Assembly (NCBI RefSeq): GCF_024756255.1
Contig: NZ_JANUHB010000002.1
Location: 1,302,001-1,366,000, forward strand
DNA length: 64,000 bases
Direction: 5' to 3'
Origin: Massilia agilis
Lineage (GTDB): Bacteria > Pseudomonadota > Gammaproteobacteria > Burkholderiales > Burkholderiaceae_D
Of the stretch, positions 26,978 to 37,035 are shown piece after piece. The notes under the pieces were generated by a model that worked only from the letters and a program-made list of their open reading frames with translations, was not told the DNA's origin and searched no databases. Position numbers and translations under genes: made by a program. Position 1 is the first letter of the stretch; every line of letters starts with the position of its first letter.

Positions 26978-28596
26978 ACTTGCTCTCCCCGCCCCGGCGG
27001 GCTGTAGGCATAGGCGTCCTGCGTGACGACCGGGGTGCGGTCGAAGTTGTGGACCGGCGGCGGCGAGCTGGTCTGCCACTCCAGGCCGGTCGCGCGCCAC
27101 GGGTTCGGCTCCGCGCGCTTGCCGTAGTACATCGACCAGGCGAAATAGCCAAGCGGCATCAGGTAGCCGACGGCCAGCAGCGCCGCGCCGCTCGACGACA
27201 GCAGGTGCAGCACCTGGAATTCCGGCGGATAGGTGTGGTAGCGGCGCGGCATGCCTTCGTAGCCGAGGATGTATTGCGGGAAGAAGGTCAGGTTAAAGCC
27301 GAAGAAGATGATGACGGCGGCCACCCTGCCCCACATTTCCGGGTACATGCGTCCGCTGATCTTGGGCCACCAGAAATGGATGGCGCCCAGGTAGGCCATG
27401 ACCGTGCCGCCGACCATGATGTAGTGGAAATGGGCAACCACGAAATAGGTGTCGGTCAGGTGTACGTCCAGCGCCAGCGAGGCGAGGAACAGGCCGGTCA
27501 GGCCGCCAACCGTGAACAGGCCGACGAAACCGAGCGCGTACAGCATGGGCGCCGAGAACGTGATCCAGCCGCGGTACAGGGTCGCGCTCCAGTTGAACAC
27601 CTTGATCGCGGACGGGATCGCGACCAAAAAGCTGAGCAGCGAGAACACCATGCCCGCATAGGCCGACTGGCCGCTCACGAACATGTGGTGGCCCCAGACC
27701 AAAAAGCCGATCGACGCGATCGCCAGCAGCGCGTAGGCCATGAAGCGGTAGCCGAAGATGCGCTTGCGCGCAAAACAGGGAATGATCTCGCTGACCACGC
27801 CCATGCCGGGCAGCACCATGATGTACACCGCCGGGTGCGAATAGAACCAGAAAAGGTGCTGGAACAGCAGCGGGTCGCCGCCCAGCGCGGGGTCGAAGAT
27901 GCCCACATGCAGGAAGCGCTCGGCCGCGACCAGCAGCAGCGTCATCGCCAGCACCGGCGTGGCCAGCACCAGGATGATGCTGGTGGCGTAGTTGGCCCAC
28001 ACGAACAGCGGCAGCCGGAACCAGCCCATGCCGGGCGCGCGCATGGTGTGCACGGTGACGATGAAATTGAGGCCCGTGAGGATGGACGAGAAGCCGGTGA
28101 TGAACACGCCCAGCAGCACCAGCACCACATGGGTGCGCGTGAACATGGTGGACAGCGGCGTGTAGAAGGTCCAGCCGGTATCGACACCGCCGGCCGCCAG
28201 CGCGCACAGGGTGACGATGCCGCCCACCATGTAGATGTACCAGCTGGCCAGGTTCAGGCGCGGGAAGGCCAGGTCGCGCGCGCCGATCATCAGGGGCATC
28301 AGGAAATTGCCCAGCACCGAGGGAATCGACGGGATCAGGAACAGCCACACCATCACCACCCCGTGCGCGGTGAACAGCTTGTTGTAGGTGTCGTGGCTGA
28401 CCAGGTCGCCCTGCGGGGTGGCCAGTTCGAGCCGGATCAGGGTGGCTGCCGCGCCGCCGACGAAGAAGAACGCGGTGATCGAGACCAGGTACAGGAGCGC
28501 GATGCGCTTGTGGTCGGTGGAGGTGAGCCACGAACGCAGCGTGTACGACACGCGCAGGTAGTCGGCGGCTGGCAAGGTTTCGGTGCTAGCGCTCAT
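26974..28596 (-). CDS. ctaD: Cytochrome c oxidase subunit I
   Basis: A 540-residue heme-copper oxidase catalytic subunit with twelve-plus membrane helices. Ligand motifs: low-spin heme His in [12 protein letters not shown] (about residue 78), CuB His and the cross-linked Tyr in [11 protein letters not shown] (about 253), CuB His pair in [10 protein letters not shown] (about 302), and heme a3/a His in [12 protein letters not shown] (about 389). YSHPAVY with tyrosine marks an A-type oxidase. Overlaps ctaC by 11 nt at its start and ctaE at its stop. It reduces O2 to water and pumps protons. Confidence 0.97.
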   Translation of the reverse strand: MSASTETLPAADYLRVSYTLRSWLTSTDHKRIALLYLVSITAFFFVGGAAATLIRLELATPQGDLVSHDTYNKLFTAHGVVMVWLFLIPSIPSVLGNFLMPLMIGARDLAFPRLNLASWYIYMVGGIVTLCALAAGGVDTGWTFYTPLSTMFTRTHVVLVLLGVFITGFSSILTGLNFIVTVHTMRAPGMGWFRLPLFVWANYATSIILVLATPVLAMTLLLVAAERFLHVGIFDPALGGDPLLFQHLFWFYSHPAVYIMVLPGMGVVSEIIPCFARKRIFGYRFMAYALLAIASIGFLVWGHHMFVSGQSAYAGMVFSLLSFLVAIPSAIKVFNWSATLYRGWITFSAPMLYALGFVGLFTVGGLTGLFLASLALDVHLTDTYFVVAHFHYIMVGGTVMAYLGAIHFWWPKISGRMYPEMWGRVAAVIIFFGFNLTFFPQYILGYEGMPRRYHTYPPEFQVLHLLSSSGAALLAVGYLMPLGYFAWSMYYGKRAEPNPWRATGLEWQTSSPPPVHNFDRTPVVTQDAYAYSPPGRGEQV

Positions 28597-29518
28597 CCGG
28601 TTTCTCCCTGATGTAGGCGATGATGGCCAGCAGGTCTTCCTCGCTGATCTGGCCGGCAAACGAGGGCATGTCCGGGCCGTAGCCGGCGACGATGTCCTTG
28701 CGCGGCAGCAGGATCGAGTCCCGCACGTAGTTTTCGTCCGCCACCAGCGTGCGGCCATCCTGCAGGTGCACGGTGCGTCCGACCAGGTGAGCCAGGCTGG
28801 GCGCATGCACGCTGGAGCCCGGTTCGTGGCAACCGCTGCAGCCGTAGCGGCGGTACAGCGCAAAGCCGCGCGCGGCAATGCCGGGGGTGCTTGTGCCCTG
28901 CTGCAGCCACTGTTCGAACTCGGCCGGGCGCATGACGACGATCTCGCCGCGCATCAGCGAATGCTCGGTGCCGCAGTACTCGGCGCAGAACAGGTGGAAG
29001 CGCCCCAGCTTTGTCGCAGTGAACGCGAGCGTGGTGTAGCGGCCCGGGACGACGTCCTGCTTGAGACGGAAGGCGGGCACGAAGAAGCTGTGGATCACGT
29101 CCTGCGAGGTCATCACCAGCCGCACCGGCTGGCCCAGCGGCACGTGCAGCTCGCCGATCTCGCGCCGGCCGTTGCGGTGTTCGAGCTTCCACATCCATTG
29201 CTTCGCCACCACGAACACGGGCATGGCCCCGGCCGGCGGGCGGAACAGCTGCGCGTAGTCGTAGGCGGCCCAGGCGTAGATGGCGCAGAACAGCAGCAGC
29301 GGGATGCCGGTCCACGCATATTCGATCGCGCGCCGGTGCCGCACCGGGCCGGGCCGCTCGGCGCGCGAGCCGGCCCGATAGCGGATCGAGAAGCCGACCA
29401 CCATCAGTGTCAGCGCCACCGCCATCAGGGTTGATAGCAGCAGCAGGGCCAGCATCAGCAGGTCGAACGGGCCGGCGGCGCTCGATGCGGCGGGCAGGAT
29501 CTCGACTGGCGGGTTCAC
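28586..29518 (-). CDS. ctaC: Cytochrome c oxidase subunit II with fused cytochrome c domain (caa3 type)
   Basis: A 310-residue protein with two N-terminal membrane helices (about 17-45 and 68-88) and a periplasmic cupredoxin domain. The CuA site is [12 protein letters not shown] near residues 176-187, with the earlier His in [12 protein letters not shown]-terminal cytochrome c domain carries the single heme site CSGCH (about residue 226). The fused heme domain makes this a caa3 oxidase that can take electrons directly from a membrane partner such as alternative complex III, whose genes lie just upstream. Overlaps the sco stop (ATGA). Confidence 0.95.
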   Translation of the reverse strand: MNPPVEILPAASSAAGPFDLLMLALLLLSTLMAVALTLMVVGFSIRYRAGSRAERPGPVRHRRAIEYAWTGIPLLLFCAIYAWAAYDYAQLFRPPAGAMPVFVVAKQWMWKLEHRNGRREIGELHVPLGQPVRLVMTSQDVIHSFFVPAFRLKQDVVPGRYTTLAFTATKLGRFHLFCAEYCGTEHSLMRGEIVVMRPAEFEQWLQQGTSTPGIAARGFALYRRYGCSGCHEPGSSVHAPSLAHLVGRTVHLQDGRTLVADENYVRDSILLPRKDIVAGYGPDMPSFAGQISEEDLLAIIAYIREKPDER

Positions 29519-30258
29519 GGCCGCCTCCCTGCCCTGCGGCGCGTGTGCACGATGACGGCGACGAGCATGGCCAGCGCAAGCATGGCCGCGGCGCGCACCA
29601 GGGCCAGCGCCATGCCGGTGTAGCGGCCAGTTGCCGGATCAAAGTGCGAACACACCAGCGCAATGCGGTCCGACACGGTGCCCACCGCGCCGCCGGAAGC
29701 TTCCACGAGGGCCAGGCGCAGGTCACGCGGAGCAACGTGCGCCTGCGGGAAGTAGCGCGACACCACGCCACCGGGGGTGGCAACGAGAAAGCCGGACGGG
29801 TGCACGAGGCCGCGGCCCGGATCCTGCGTAAAGCGAAAGCCGGCGGCTTGCGCGAGCGGCGTTGTGGATTGCGCGGGCCCGGTCAGCAGGTCGAGCGTGA
29901 TGCCGTCTGGCGCAAGCTGGTCGCGCCAGGCGCTGCGTTTGCGCGCGGCCAGTTGCGGGTTTTCTGCGGGGTCGATGCTGACCATGAGCACGCGGTAGCG
30001 CTCCGGCGGCAAGCCGGTTGCGCCGGCGGCGGCCAGCACTTCCAGCAGGTTGGCGCTGCACAGGTTGGGGCAGGCAAAATAGCCGAGCACCAGTACGACC
30101 GGGCGCACACCGAAGTAGCGCGCGAGTGGCGCCACGCCATCCGCGCCGGCCAGGCGTACTTCCAGCGGCAAGCGTGCACCAAGGCGCTGGTCCCAGCCGG
30201 GTGCGGCGTGGCATGAGAACGCCATGCACCACAACAGGATCACGATGGGCCATCTCAT
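29515..30258 (-). CDS. Sco1/SenC-family copper chaperone
   Basis: A 247-residue protein: signal sequence (MRWPIVILLWCMAFSCHA), thioredoxin-fold domain with copper site CPNLC at residues 62-66 and a distal His in GLVHPSGFL, and a C-terminal membrane helix (MALALVRAAAMLALAMLVAV). Sco proteins deliver copper to the CuA centre of oxidase subunit II, whose gene follows with overlapping stop/start. ATG 30258 gives the natural signal peptide. The C-terminal anchor is less common than the usual N-terminal one. Confidence 0.9.
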   Translation of the reverse strand: MRWPIVILLWCMAFSCHAAPGWDQRLGARLPLEVRLAGADGVAPLARYFGVRPVVLVLGYFACPNLCSANLLEVLAAAGATGLPPERYRVLMVSIDPAENPQLAARKRSAWRDQLAPDGITLDLLTGPAQSTTPLAQAAGFRFTQDPGRGLVHPSGFLVATPGGVVSRYFPQAHVAPRDLRLALVEASGGAVGTVSDRIALVCSHFDPATGRYTGMALALVRAAAMLALAMLVAVIVHTRRRAGRRP

Positions 30259-30620
30259 GGCCGTTCCCCTGCCCTTGCTGCCTGCCGGCGCGCGGCGTCC
30301 TGGCGCGCCAGCACGGCCATCGCCTCTTCCACCGGGATGCGCGCAATGCCGGCCTGCCGGTCCACCCACTGCCACGAATGCAGCAGGCGCTCCTTCTGGT
30401 CGAAGTAGGCTTTGCGCTCGGCCGTGGGCGCGCTCTTGAGGCGGGCGCCGTCCACGCTGAAGTCGAGCGGGCCGTTGGGGTCGCCGCGCGCGCCTGGCGG
30501 CGTCCAGCGGGTCCAGGCAAACCACGCGGCGGTCGCGGCCAGCACGATCATCACCGCAATGCCGATGGCGCCGCGGGCGATGCCGCGCAGGTCGAGGGCG
30601 GGGTCGTGGATGTCGCTCAT
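30255..30620 (-). CDS. Small single-helix membrane protein between actF and sco
   Basis: A 121-residue protein with one membrane helix (about residues 17-35, GAIGIAVMIVLAATAAWFAW) and a soluble region rich in charged residues (KAYFDQKERLLHSWQWVDRQ, then IPVEEAMAVLARQ). It overlaps both neighbours by stop/start codons. The WQWVD...GIARIPVEEAM stretch recalls small proteins found in alternative complex III-oxidase loci that may help assembly, but the exact function is unknown. Confidence 0.72.
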   Translation of the reverse strand: MSDIHDPALDLRGIARGAIGIAVMIVLAATAAWFAWTRWTPPGARGDPNGPLDFSVDGARLKSAPTAERKAYFDQKERLLHSWQWVDRQAGIARIPVEEAMAVLARQDAARRQAARAGERP

Positions 30621-31678
30621 GCTGTCTCCCAACGCACTGGCCGCCATCGAAAGTACGCCGCCAGCACGCCCGCGAGCGCGAGCGCGCCCAGTGGCGCAGC
30701 CCACGGCGCGTCGCCCCGCGCTACCGGCACCGAAGGCAGCACCAGCCACCACGCGTGCACCAGCAGCATGGCCAGCACCAGCCACGCCAGCCATGCCATC
30801 GCCGCAGGATTGCGTTTGACGGCGCGAAACAGCAGCAGCGCCGACGGCAGCGCGAACAGCAGCAGCGCCAGCAGCCAGCCGACCGTGCGCCAGAGCGGCG
30901 TGCCGCGCGCGGTGTACCAGATGATTTCGTGCGGCAGGTTCTCGGCCCAGATGACCAGGTACTGCATGAAGCCGAGGTAGGCGAGCGTCATCGCGTAGGC
31001 CAGCAGCAGGTTGCCGAGGTCGCCCAACAGTTCGCCGTCCTTGTCGCGCCGGCGCACGGCCAGCAGGATCGCCAGCGCCATGCCGCCGAGCGACTGCGCC
31101 ATCAGCACCAGCAGCCCGAACACGCTGGAGTACCACAGCGGCATCAGCGACATGATCCAGTCCACGGCGGCGATGCTGGCCGTGAGGCTGTAGCCGATCA
31201 GCGCAGCGGCGGCAAAGCCCTGCGAACGGGCCAGGCGCGCAGTCGAGCTCAGCCAAGCGAGCGCATTCCACAGCACGAGCCACAGCACACTGCGCACCAC
31301 GAACGGCAGCGGCTGCAGCCAGGCGCTCTTGAACGCGGGCGCGGACAATTCGCCGGCCCAGCGCGCCGGACCGCTGGCGGCGTGCTGCGCCCACGGATAC
31401 AGCACGGGCAGCGCCGCCAGCAGCGGCAGGAACAGCAGGGCCGGGAACCACAGCGTGCGGCCCAGCGCCAGCACCGGCGCGCGGATCGGCTCACCCCAGC
31501 GACCGCCCGTGAGGTTGTGCAGCCAGACCTGGGCCAGCGCGCCCATCACGATGCCGTTCCAGCACCACCACGCGGCCAGCCATGCCGCCAGCAGCGCGGT
31601 GGGGTTGGCGCGCCAGCCGGCCCCGCAGGCCACGAGCAGCGCGACGGCGGCGGCGAGCCATGGCAGGCGCGCCTTCAT
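30617..31678 (-). CDS. actF: Alternative complex III subunit ActF
   Basis: A 353-residue protein with about ten membrane helices, of the quinol:cytochrome c oxidoreductase subunit 2 type. Recognisable pieces: AAWWCWNGIVMGALAQVWLH, AAVDWIMSLMPLWYSSVFGL (with Asp/Trp conserved in the family) and QYLVIWAENLPHEIIWYTAR. ActF is one of two NrfD-related membrane subunits, with ActC, that handle menaquinol or ubiquinol. Overlaps actE upstream and the small protein gene downstream. Function comes from family knowledge plus gene order. Confidence 0.9.
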   Translation of the reverse strand: MKARLPWLAAAVALLVACGAGWRANPTALLAAWLAAWWCWNGIVMGALAQVWLHNLTGGRWGEPIRAPVLALGRTLWFPALLFLPLLAALPVLYPWAQHAASGPARWAGELSAPAFKSAWLQPLPFVVRSVLWLVLWNALAWLSSTARLARSQGFAAAALIGYSLTASIAAVDWIMSLMPLWYSSVFGLLVLMAQSLGGMALAILLAVRRRDKDGELLGDLGNLLLAYAMTLAYLGFMQYLVIWAENLPHEIIWYTARGTPLWRTVGWLLALLLFALPSALLLFRAVKRNPAAMAWLAWLVLAMLLVHAWWLVLPSVPVARGDAPWAAPLGALALAGVLAAYFRWRPVRWETA

Positions 31679-32274
31679 GGCCGCCCCTCCCCGTCCGTGA
31701 GCCTGGCGCGCTGCGCGTCGCTTAAGGCCGATACGCTCGCGTGCTGGCTCAGTTGCAGTGCGCGGATGTAGGCGACGATTGCCCAGCGGTCTGCCGGTTC
31801 GACGCGGTCGGCGTACGGGTACATGATGCCGTAGCCATGCGTGATCACGTCGAAGAAGTGGCGGTCCGGCGCGTTGCGCAGCCGGTCCTGGTGAAAGCTG
31901 GGCGGCGCCGGAAAGCCACGGCGCACCACCCTCCCGTCGCCATCGCCCGCCGGGCTGTGGCATGGCACGCAGTAAATCGAAAAGCGCTCCTGCCCGCGCC
32001 GCAAGAGCTGCGCCGTGACCGGGTAGGGATTGGCCTGCGCGGCCTGCGCGGCCTGGTCGCGCTCGGCCGCTTGTTCCCCCAGCTGTCCGCCGGTCGAACC
32101 GGAAAACGCGCCGCGCGCGTGCGCCACGGTGCCGGGCGGCAGCGGGCGCGCCGAGGCGCCGTCCGCGAACAGATTGCTCGGCGCGAAAGGCTTGTAGCGC
32201 GGCTGGTCGTACATGTCCTGCTTGGCCTTCTCGCAGCCGGACAGCAGTATCGCGATGAACAGGAGCCATCTCAT
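31675..32274 (-). CDS. actE: Alternative complex III monoheme cytochrome ActE
   Basis: A 199-residue lipoprotein cytochrome c. The signal [14 protein letters not shown] ends in lipobox LSGC (Cys 14). The characteristic KQDMYDQPRYKPF follows, and a single heme site CVPCH sits near residue 100. The methionine ligand region is THGYGIMYPYADRV. ActE is a periplasmic electron carrier subunit of alternative complex III that probably passes electrons to the oxidase-fused cytochrome domain. Overlaps actD and actF by 4 nt each. Confidence 0.93.
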   Translation of the reverse strand: MRWLLFIAILLSGCEKAKQDMYDQPRYKPFAPSNLFADGASARPLPPGTVAHARGAFSGSTGGQLGEQAAERDQAAQAAQANPYPVTAQLLRRGQERFSIYCVPCHSPAGDGDGRVVRRGFPAPPSFHQDRLRNAPDRHFFDVITHGYGIMYPYADRVEPADRWAIVAYIRALQLSQHASVSALSDAQRARLTDGEGRP

Positions 32275-32801
32275 GCAGCCACCTCGCGCAGCAGCAAGGG
32301 GTGCAGGTCGTCCAGCATCTGCCTGCTGCGGCCGACGTGGTAGGTCGGGTCGCTGGCGCGCAGGCACAGGAAGAAGCGGTTGCGCGAGGCCAGGTCGAAC
32401 TCTGGCGCGCCGAACAACGGATGCACCAGGCGCGGCAGACCGTTTGCGATCAGCATCGAGAGCACCGCCGCGAACGCCGCGCCCAGCACGGCCAGCTCGA
32501 AAGTGGGCGGTATGAACGAGGGCCAGCTGTCTAGCGGGCGCCCGCCAATGTTGAGCGGGTAGTCGATCACCGCCGAATACCACTGCAGCAAATAGGTGCC
32601 GAGTCCGCCGGCAACGGCGCCGGCGAAGGTCCAGGCCTGCACCGCGTGGCTGCGAAAGCCAAGCGCCTCGGCCAGCCCGTCAACCGCGAACGGCGCATAC
32701 GCCTCGACCTGGCGGCAGCCGTTCTCGCGCGCGCGGCGCACCGCGGCCAGCAGCAGGTCGGCGGTGGCGAATTCGGCCAGCAGGCCGTAGGGCGCGCTCA
32801 T
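32271..32801 (-). CDS. actD: Alternative complex III subunit ActD
   Basis: A 176-residue DUF3341-type protein. A cytoplasmic N-terminal domain ([20 protein letters not shown]) precedes two membrane helices (about residues 57-75 and 98-118, the latter [20 protein letters not shown]). The C-terminal tail has [14 protein letters not shown]. Size and layout are those of ActD. Overlapping stop/start with actC and actE. It has no cofactor and is thought to stabilise the complex. Confidence 0.92.
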   Translation of the reverse strand: MSAPYGLLAEFATADLLLAAVRRARENGCRQVEAYAPFAVDGLAEALGFRSHAVQAWTFAGAVAGGLGTYLLQWYSAVIDYPLNIGGRPLDSWPSFIPPTFELAVLGAAFAAVLSMLIANGLPRLVHPLFGAPEFDLASRNRFFLCLRASDPTYHVGRSRQMLDDLHPLLLREVAA

Positions 32802-34186
32802 GCCTGCCCCTTGGCCGTCTCGCGCACCAGCTCGCGCATCTCGGCAATGGAAATGACCGGCAGCACCCGCACGAACAGCAGGAACAGCCAGACGAACAGC
32901 GCAATGGAACCGAACAGCGTGAGCCAGTCCCACAGCGTCGGGTAGAACATGCCCCAGGCCGAGGGCATGAAGTCGCGGTGCAGGCTGAAGACGACGATCA
33001 GGAAGCGCTCCATCCACATGCCCACGTTGACCACTAGGCTCACCGCAAACAGCAGCGCCACGCTGTGCCGCGCACGCCGGAACCACAGCAGCTGCGGCAC
33101 CAGCACATTGCAGCACATCATGGGCCAGTACACCGGCGCATATGGCCCGATCCAGCGGTTGACCGTCATGTAGCGCTCGAATTCGTCGCCGCTGTAGAAG
33201 GCGGTGAAGATCTCGGCCGCATAGCCGTAGCTGACCAGCAGCGAGGTGGCCAGCAGCACCTTGGCGGCGTTGGCCAGGTGGCGCGCGGTGATGAAATCCT
33301 CGAGCTTGAAGAAATGGCGCAGCGGTATGGCCAATGTCAGCACCATGGCAAAGCCGGAGAACAATGCGCCTGCGACAAAGTACGGCGGAAAAATCGTCGA
33401 GTGGTAGCCAGGCGTATTGCCGATTGCAAAGTCGAGCGAGACGATGGTGTGCACCGACACCACCAGCGGCGTGGCCAGCCCGGCCAGCAGCAGGTAGGCG
33501 ATGTCGTAGCGCGCCCAGTGCCGCGCCTCGCCGCGCCAGCCGAGCGCGAGCAGGCCGTAGATGAATTGCTTGGCCGGCTGGCGCGGCGCCACACCGGCGC
33601 GGTCGCGCAGCGTGGCCAGGTCCGGCACCAGCCCCACGTACCAGAACAGCAGCGACACCAGCAGGTAGGTGCTGATCGCAAAGAAGTCCCATACGAGCGG
33701 GCTGCGCCATTGAGGCCAGACGTTCATCACGCTCGGGTAAGGCACGATCCAGTAGAAGAACCACGGACGGCCAAGGTGCAGGATCGGGAACAGGCCGGCG
33801 ATGCCGGCTGCAAACAGTGTCATTGCCTCGGCAAAGCGGTTGACCGACGTGCGCCAGCGCTGGCGCAGCAGCAGCAACACCGCCGAGATGAAGGTGCCGG
33901 CGTGGCCGATCCCGATCCACCATACGAAGTTGCCGATCGCAAAGCCCCACGCCACCGGAATGTCCACGCCCCAGATGCCCACGCCTTCGGCAAACAGCCA
34001 CGACACCGCGCCCACCAGCACCAGCACACCCGCGCAGCTGGCCAGGAACAGCGTCATCCACGGCCAGTGCACCGGGCGCGTGAGCACGATGTCGGCGATC
34101 TTGTCCGACACGCTGGCGTAGCCCCAGCCGGGCCGCAGCACGGGGCTGGGGCCGGAGACCGGTGGCTGCTCGGCAGGCGCGGCCAT
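32798..34186 (-). CDS. actC: Alternative complex III NrfD-like quinol-binding subunit ActC
   Basis: A 462-residue integral membrane protein with about ten helices (NrfD/PsrC family). Diagnostic sequence: [20 protein letters not shown] with the conserved charged/aromatic residues at the quinol site, [20 protein letters not shown] and [20 protein letters not shown]. ActC is the quinol-oxidising subunit next to the ActB iron-sulfur chain. It starts right after the actB stop (0 nt gap) and overlaps actD. A proline-rich N-terminus of about 18 residues is in the cytoplasm. Confidence 0.94.
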   Translation of the reverse strand: MAAPAEQPPVSGPSPVLRPGWGYASVSDKIADIVLTRPVHWPWMTLFLASCAGVLVLVGAVSWLFAEGVGIWGVDIPVAWGFAIGNFVWWIGIGHAGTFISAVLLLLRQRWRTSVNRFAEAMTLFAAGIAGLFPILHLGRPWFFYWIVPYPSVMNVWPQWRSPLVWDFFAISTYLLVSLLFWYVGLVPDLATLRDRAGVAPRQPAKQFIYGLLALGWRGEARHWARYDIAYLLLAGLATPLVVSVHTIVSLDFAIGNTPGYHSTIFPPYFVAGALFSGFAMVLTLAIPLRHFFKLEDFITARHLANAAKVLLATSLLVSYGYAAEIFTAFYSGDEFERYMTVNRWIGPYAPVYWPMMCCNVLVPQLLWFRRARHSVALLFAVSLVVNVGMWMERFLIVVFSLHRDFMPSAWGMFYPTLWDWLTLFGSIALFVWLFLLFVRVLPVISIAEMRELVRETAKGQA

Positions 34187-37033
34187 CTAGCCGAGCTCCG
34201 GGTCGGGGTTGGACAGGCGCGCCGCGTAGCTCGTGCGCGGCCGGGTGTTGAGCTCGGCCAGTAGCAGGTAGTCCAGCGGCGAAGCCTTGGCACGGCTAAC
34301 GTGGCTGCCCGGATCGTTGAGGTCGCCGAACACGATGGCAGCGGTCGGGCACGCGGCCTGGCAGGCGGTGACGATCTCGCCATCACGGGCCTTGCGGCCT
34401 TCCACTTCGGCATCCAGGCGGCCGCGGGTGATGCGCTGCAGGCAGTAGTTGCACTTCTCCATCACGCCGCGCCGGCGCACGGTCACTTCCGGGTTGCGCT
34501 GGGCCTTCAGCGATTCGGTCTCGTTGTCGGCAAACTGCAGGAAGTTGAAGCGCCGCACCTTGTACGGGCAATTGTTCGAGCAAAAGCGCGTGCCGACACA
34601 GCGGTTGTAGACCTGCACGTTGATCCCTTCGCTGTCGTGCATGGTCGCGCCCACCGGGCACACTTCCTCGCACGGCGCGTTTTCGCAGTGCATGCACGGC
34701 ACCGGCTGGAACAGCGTGCGCGGGCGCTCTGCCGGGCCCTCGTAGTAGCGGTCCACGCGGATCCAGTGCATCGCGCGCCCGAGCAGTACCTGTTCCTTGC
34801 CCACCACCGGGATGTTGTTCTCGGCCTGGCAGGCGATGGTGCAGGCGCCGCAGCCGATGCAGCTGTTCAGGTCGATCGCCATGCCCCAGCGGTAGCGCGG
34901 GTAGTCGTACGGCGGGTACAGGCTCTGCGCGGGCTGGCGCTCGCTTGGCGCGGCTTGCGCAAACGACGGGTTGGCGCGAAACCGCGCGACCGTCGCGGTG
35001 CGCACCAGGTCGCGGCCTTCCATTCGATCGCTGCCTTGCGCGACGGCGAACACGTGGCGGCGGCCGGTGCGGGTGAGGGTCAGCACGGCGCCTGCCAGCA
35101 TTGCGTCGCCAGTGCGCAGGCGGTAGGCGTTGAAGCCGACGCCATCGCCCACGCGGCCGGCCGCGTCCCGGCCGTAGCCCAGCGGCAGGGTCACGCAATG
35201 GTCCGCGTGGCCGGGCAGGATCCACACCGGCGCCTCGAGCGCCCTGCCCTTGGCGTCGGCCAGCCGTACCACGTCGCCGGTCTGCAGCTGCAGGCTTTGG
35301 GCGGTCGCAGGACTGAGCAGCGCTGCGTTGTCCCAGGTCAGGCGCGTGAGCGGGTGCGGCAGCTCCTGCAGCCAGGCGTTGTTGCAGAAGGCGCCGTCGG
35401 CCAGACGCAGGTCGGACGCGAACACGGCGGCAAGGCCGGCGGGACGGGGCGGCTCGGGGGCTGCGGGCGGCGCCACGGCGGCCACACTCACCGGCGCGCG
35501 CGCGGGCACGTCGAGCACGCCCCGACGCAGGCCGCGCTGCCAGAAGTCGTCGAAGTCGCCTGGCGCGGCCGCCTGCCAGTGGCGGCGCACGAGCTCGTAG
35601 CCGCTACGCACGGGGTCGTCGCCGACCAGCGCCAGCAGCTCGTGTGGGCTGCGCCCGTTGTACAGCGGCGCGATCAGGGGCTGCACGATGCTGGCCGTGC
35701 CGTCGAACGCCAGCGCGTCGCCCCAGCGCTCGTAGTCGTGCGCCAGCGGCAGGTGCCAGGCGCAGCGGCGCGCCGTTTCGTCCCGGTACAGGCCGAGGTG
35801 CGCCGCGAACGGCACCCTGGCAAGCGCTTCGGCAAAGCCGCAATCCACGGGCGCGTCGTAGGCCGGGTTGGCGCCAAGGATGAACAGCGCGCCCACCTCG
35901 CCCGCACGCATCTCGTCGGCCAAGGCGCGGATCGACGCCAGGTGGCTCTCGGGACGCGCCGCGACAGGTTCGACCAGCGCGAACGTCCGACCGGCATTAC
36001 CGAGCCGTTCGTTGAGTGCGTGCACCAGCGCGCGGGTGCCGGCCGGCACGCAACCGCCCGCCACCACGAGGGAATTGCCCCGGTGCTGCGCAAGCACGGC
36101 GGCCAGGCGGCTTTCCCACCGAGCCAGTTCCGAAGTGGGCGGCCGGGCAGGCGGCGCAGCGCCCAGCCCGAAGCGCGCGGCCACGCGGCGCACCAGCCAG
36201 TCGAGCTCGGCCGGCGCCGCGGCAAGCCGGTTGTCGGCGGCCGCGCCCGTCAGCGTGGGGCTGGGCTCGACGACGTACAGGCGCCGGTCGAACCGCGGGT
36301 CGGCGCTGGTGCGGCCCTGCAGGCATTGGCGCGCATACGCGATGCCGCCGGGCCAGTCGCCGAACAGGTCGGCGTCGAAGCTGACGATGGCGGCGGCGCG
36401 CTCGCAGTGCAGCAACAGGTCGAGCGGACGGCCGAACGCCAGCCGCGCCGCTTGCAGACCGTTTTCGTCGTGCAAAGGATCCCACTGGCACCAGCGCGCG
36501 GCCGGATAGCGCTGGAGCAGCGCGGCGAGCTGGCCCGCCAGCGTGGGCGAGGTGACGCTGCCGGTGAGAATGCGCAGGCCGCGCCCGCCATCGGCCTGCC
36601 AGCGTGCGCGCACGGGCAGCAAGGCCGCCTCGAACGCCTGCCAGCCCGACAGCTGCCCGGCCTGGCGCACCGCCTGCGAACGGTCCGGGTCCCACAGCTG
36701 CAGGATCGATGCCTGGGCGAACACGTCGGTGGCGCCCAGGCTGGCCGGGTGCAGGCGATTGCCTTCGACCTTGGTCGGGCGGCCCTCGTTCGATTCCACC
36801 AGCACGCCGTGCGCCAGGCCGCGCCGCACGAAGGCGGTGGCGAAAAACAGCGGCTGGCCCGGCACCAGCTGCTCGGGCATCTGCACGTACGGCAGGATTT
36901 GCTCCTGCGGCGGCCCCTTGCAGCCGGCTGCCGCCAGCGCGGCCGAGGCCGCCATCACGCGCAGCGCCGCGCGGCGGGCCAGGCTGGCCGGGGCGCCGTC
37001 GGGGACAAGCGGAATGTGCGGGTATGGTGGCAT
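34187..37033 (-). CDS. actB: Alternative complex III molybdopterin-like/iron-sulfur subunit ActB
   Basis: A 948-residue fused protein. It begins with a Tat-type signal (ARRAALRVMAASAALAAAGC) whose end looks like a lipobox, then a molybdopterin-oxidoreductase-like domain that lacks the usual cofactor signature (about residues 50-700, with the ActB-typical WDPDRSQAV region). The C-terminal iron-sulfur part from about residue 725 has CIGCGACTIACQAENN, CMHCENAPCEEVCP, CVGTRFCSNNCPYKVRRF and CNYCLQRI...CQAACPTAA, enough for four clusters. It passes electrons within the complex. ATG 37033 follows actA by 2 nt. Confidence 0.94.
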   Translation of the reverse strand: MPPYPHIPLVPDGAPASLARRAALRVMAASAALAAAGCKGPPQEQILPYVQMPEQLVPGQPLFFATAFVRRGLAHGVLVESNEGRPTKVEGNRLHPASLGATDVFAQASILQLWDPDRSQAVRQAGQLSGWQAFEAALLPVRARWQADGGRGLRILTGSVTSPTLAGQLAALLQRYPAARWCQWDPLHDENGLQAARLAFGRPLDLLLHCERAAAIVSFDADLFGDWPGGIAYARQCLQGRTSADPRFDRRLYVVEPSPTLTGAAADNRLAAAPAELDWLVRRVAARFGLGAAPPARPPTSELARWESRLAAVLAQHRGNSLVVAGGCVPAGTRALVHALNERLGNAGRTFALVEPVAARPESHLASIRALADEMRAGEVGALFILGANPAYDAPVDCGFAEALARVPFAAHLGLYRDETARRCAWHLPLAHDYERWGDALAFDGTASIVQPLIAPLYNGRSPHELLALVGDDPVRSGYELVRRHWQAAAPGDFDDFWQRGLRRGVLDVPARAPVSVAAVAPPAAPEPPRPAGLAAVFASDLRLADGAFCNNAWLQELPHPLTRLTWDNAALLSPATAQSLQLQTGDVVRLADAKGRALEAPVWILPGHADHCVTLPLGYGRDAAGRVGDGVGFNAYRLRTGDAMLAGAVLTLTRTGRRHVFAVAQGSDRMEGRDLVRTATVARFRANPSFAQAAPSERQPAQSLYPPYDYPRYRWGMAIDLNSCIGCGACTIACQAENNIPVVGKEQVLLGRAMHWIRVDRYYEGPAERPRTLFQPVPCMHCENAPCEEVCPVGATMHDSEGINVQVYNRCVGTRFCSNNCPYKVRRFNFLQFADNETESLKAQRNPEVTVRRRGVMEKCNYCLQRITRGRLDAEVEGRKARDGEIVTACQAACPTAAIVFGDLNDPGSHVSRAKASPLDYLLLAELNTRPRTSYAARLSNPDPELG

Positions 37034-37035
37034 CG

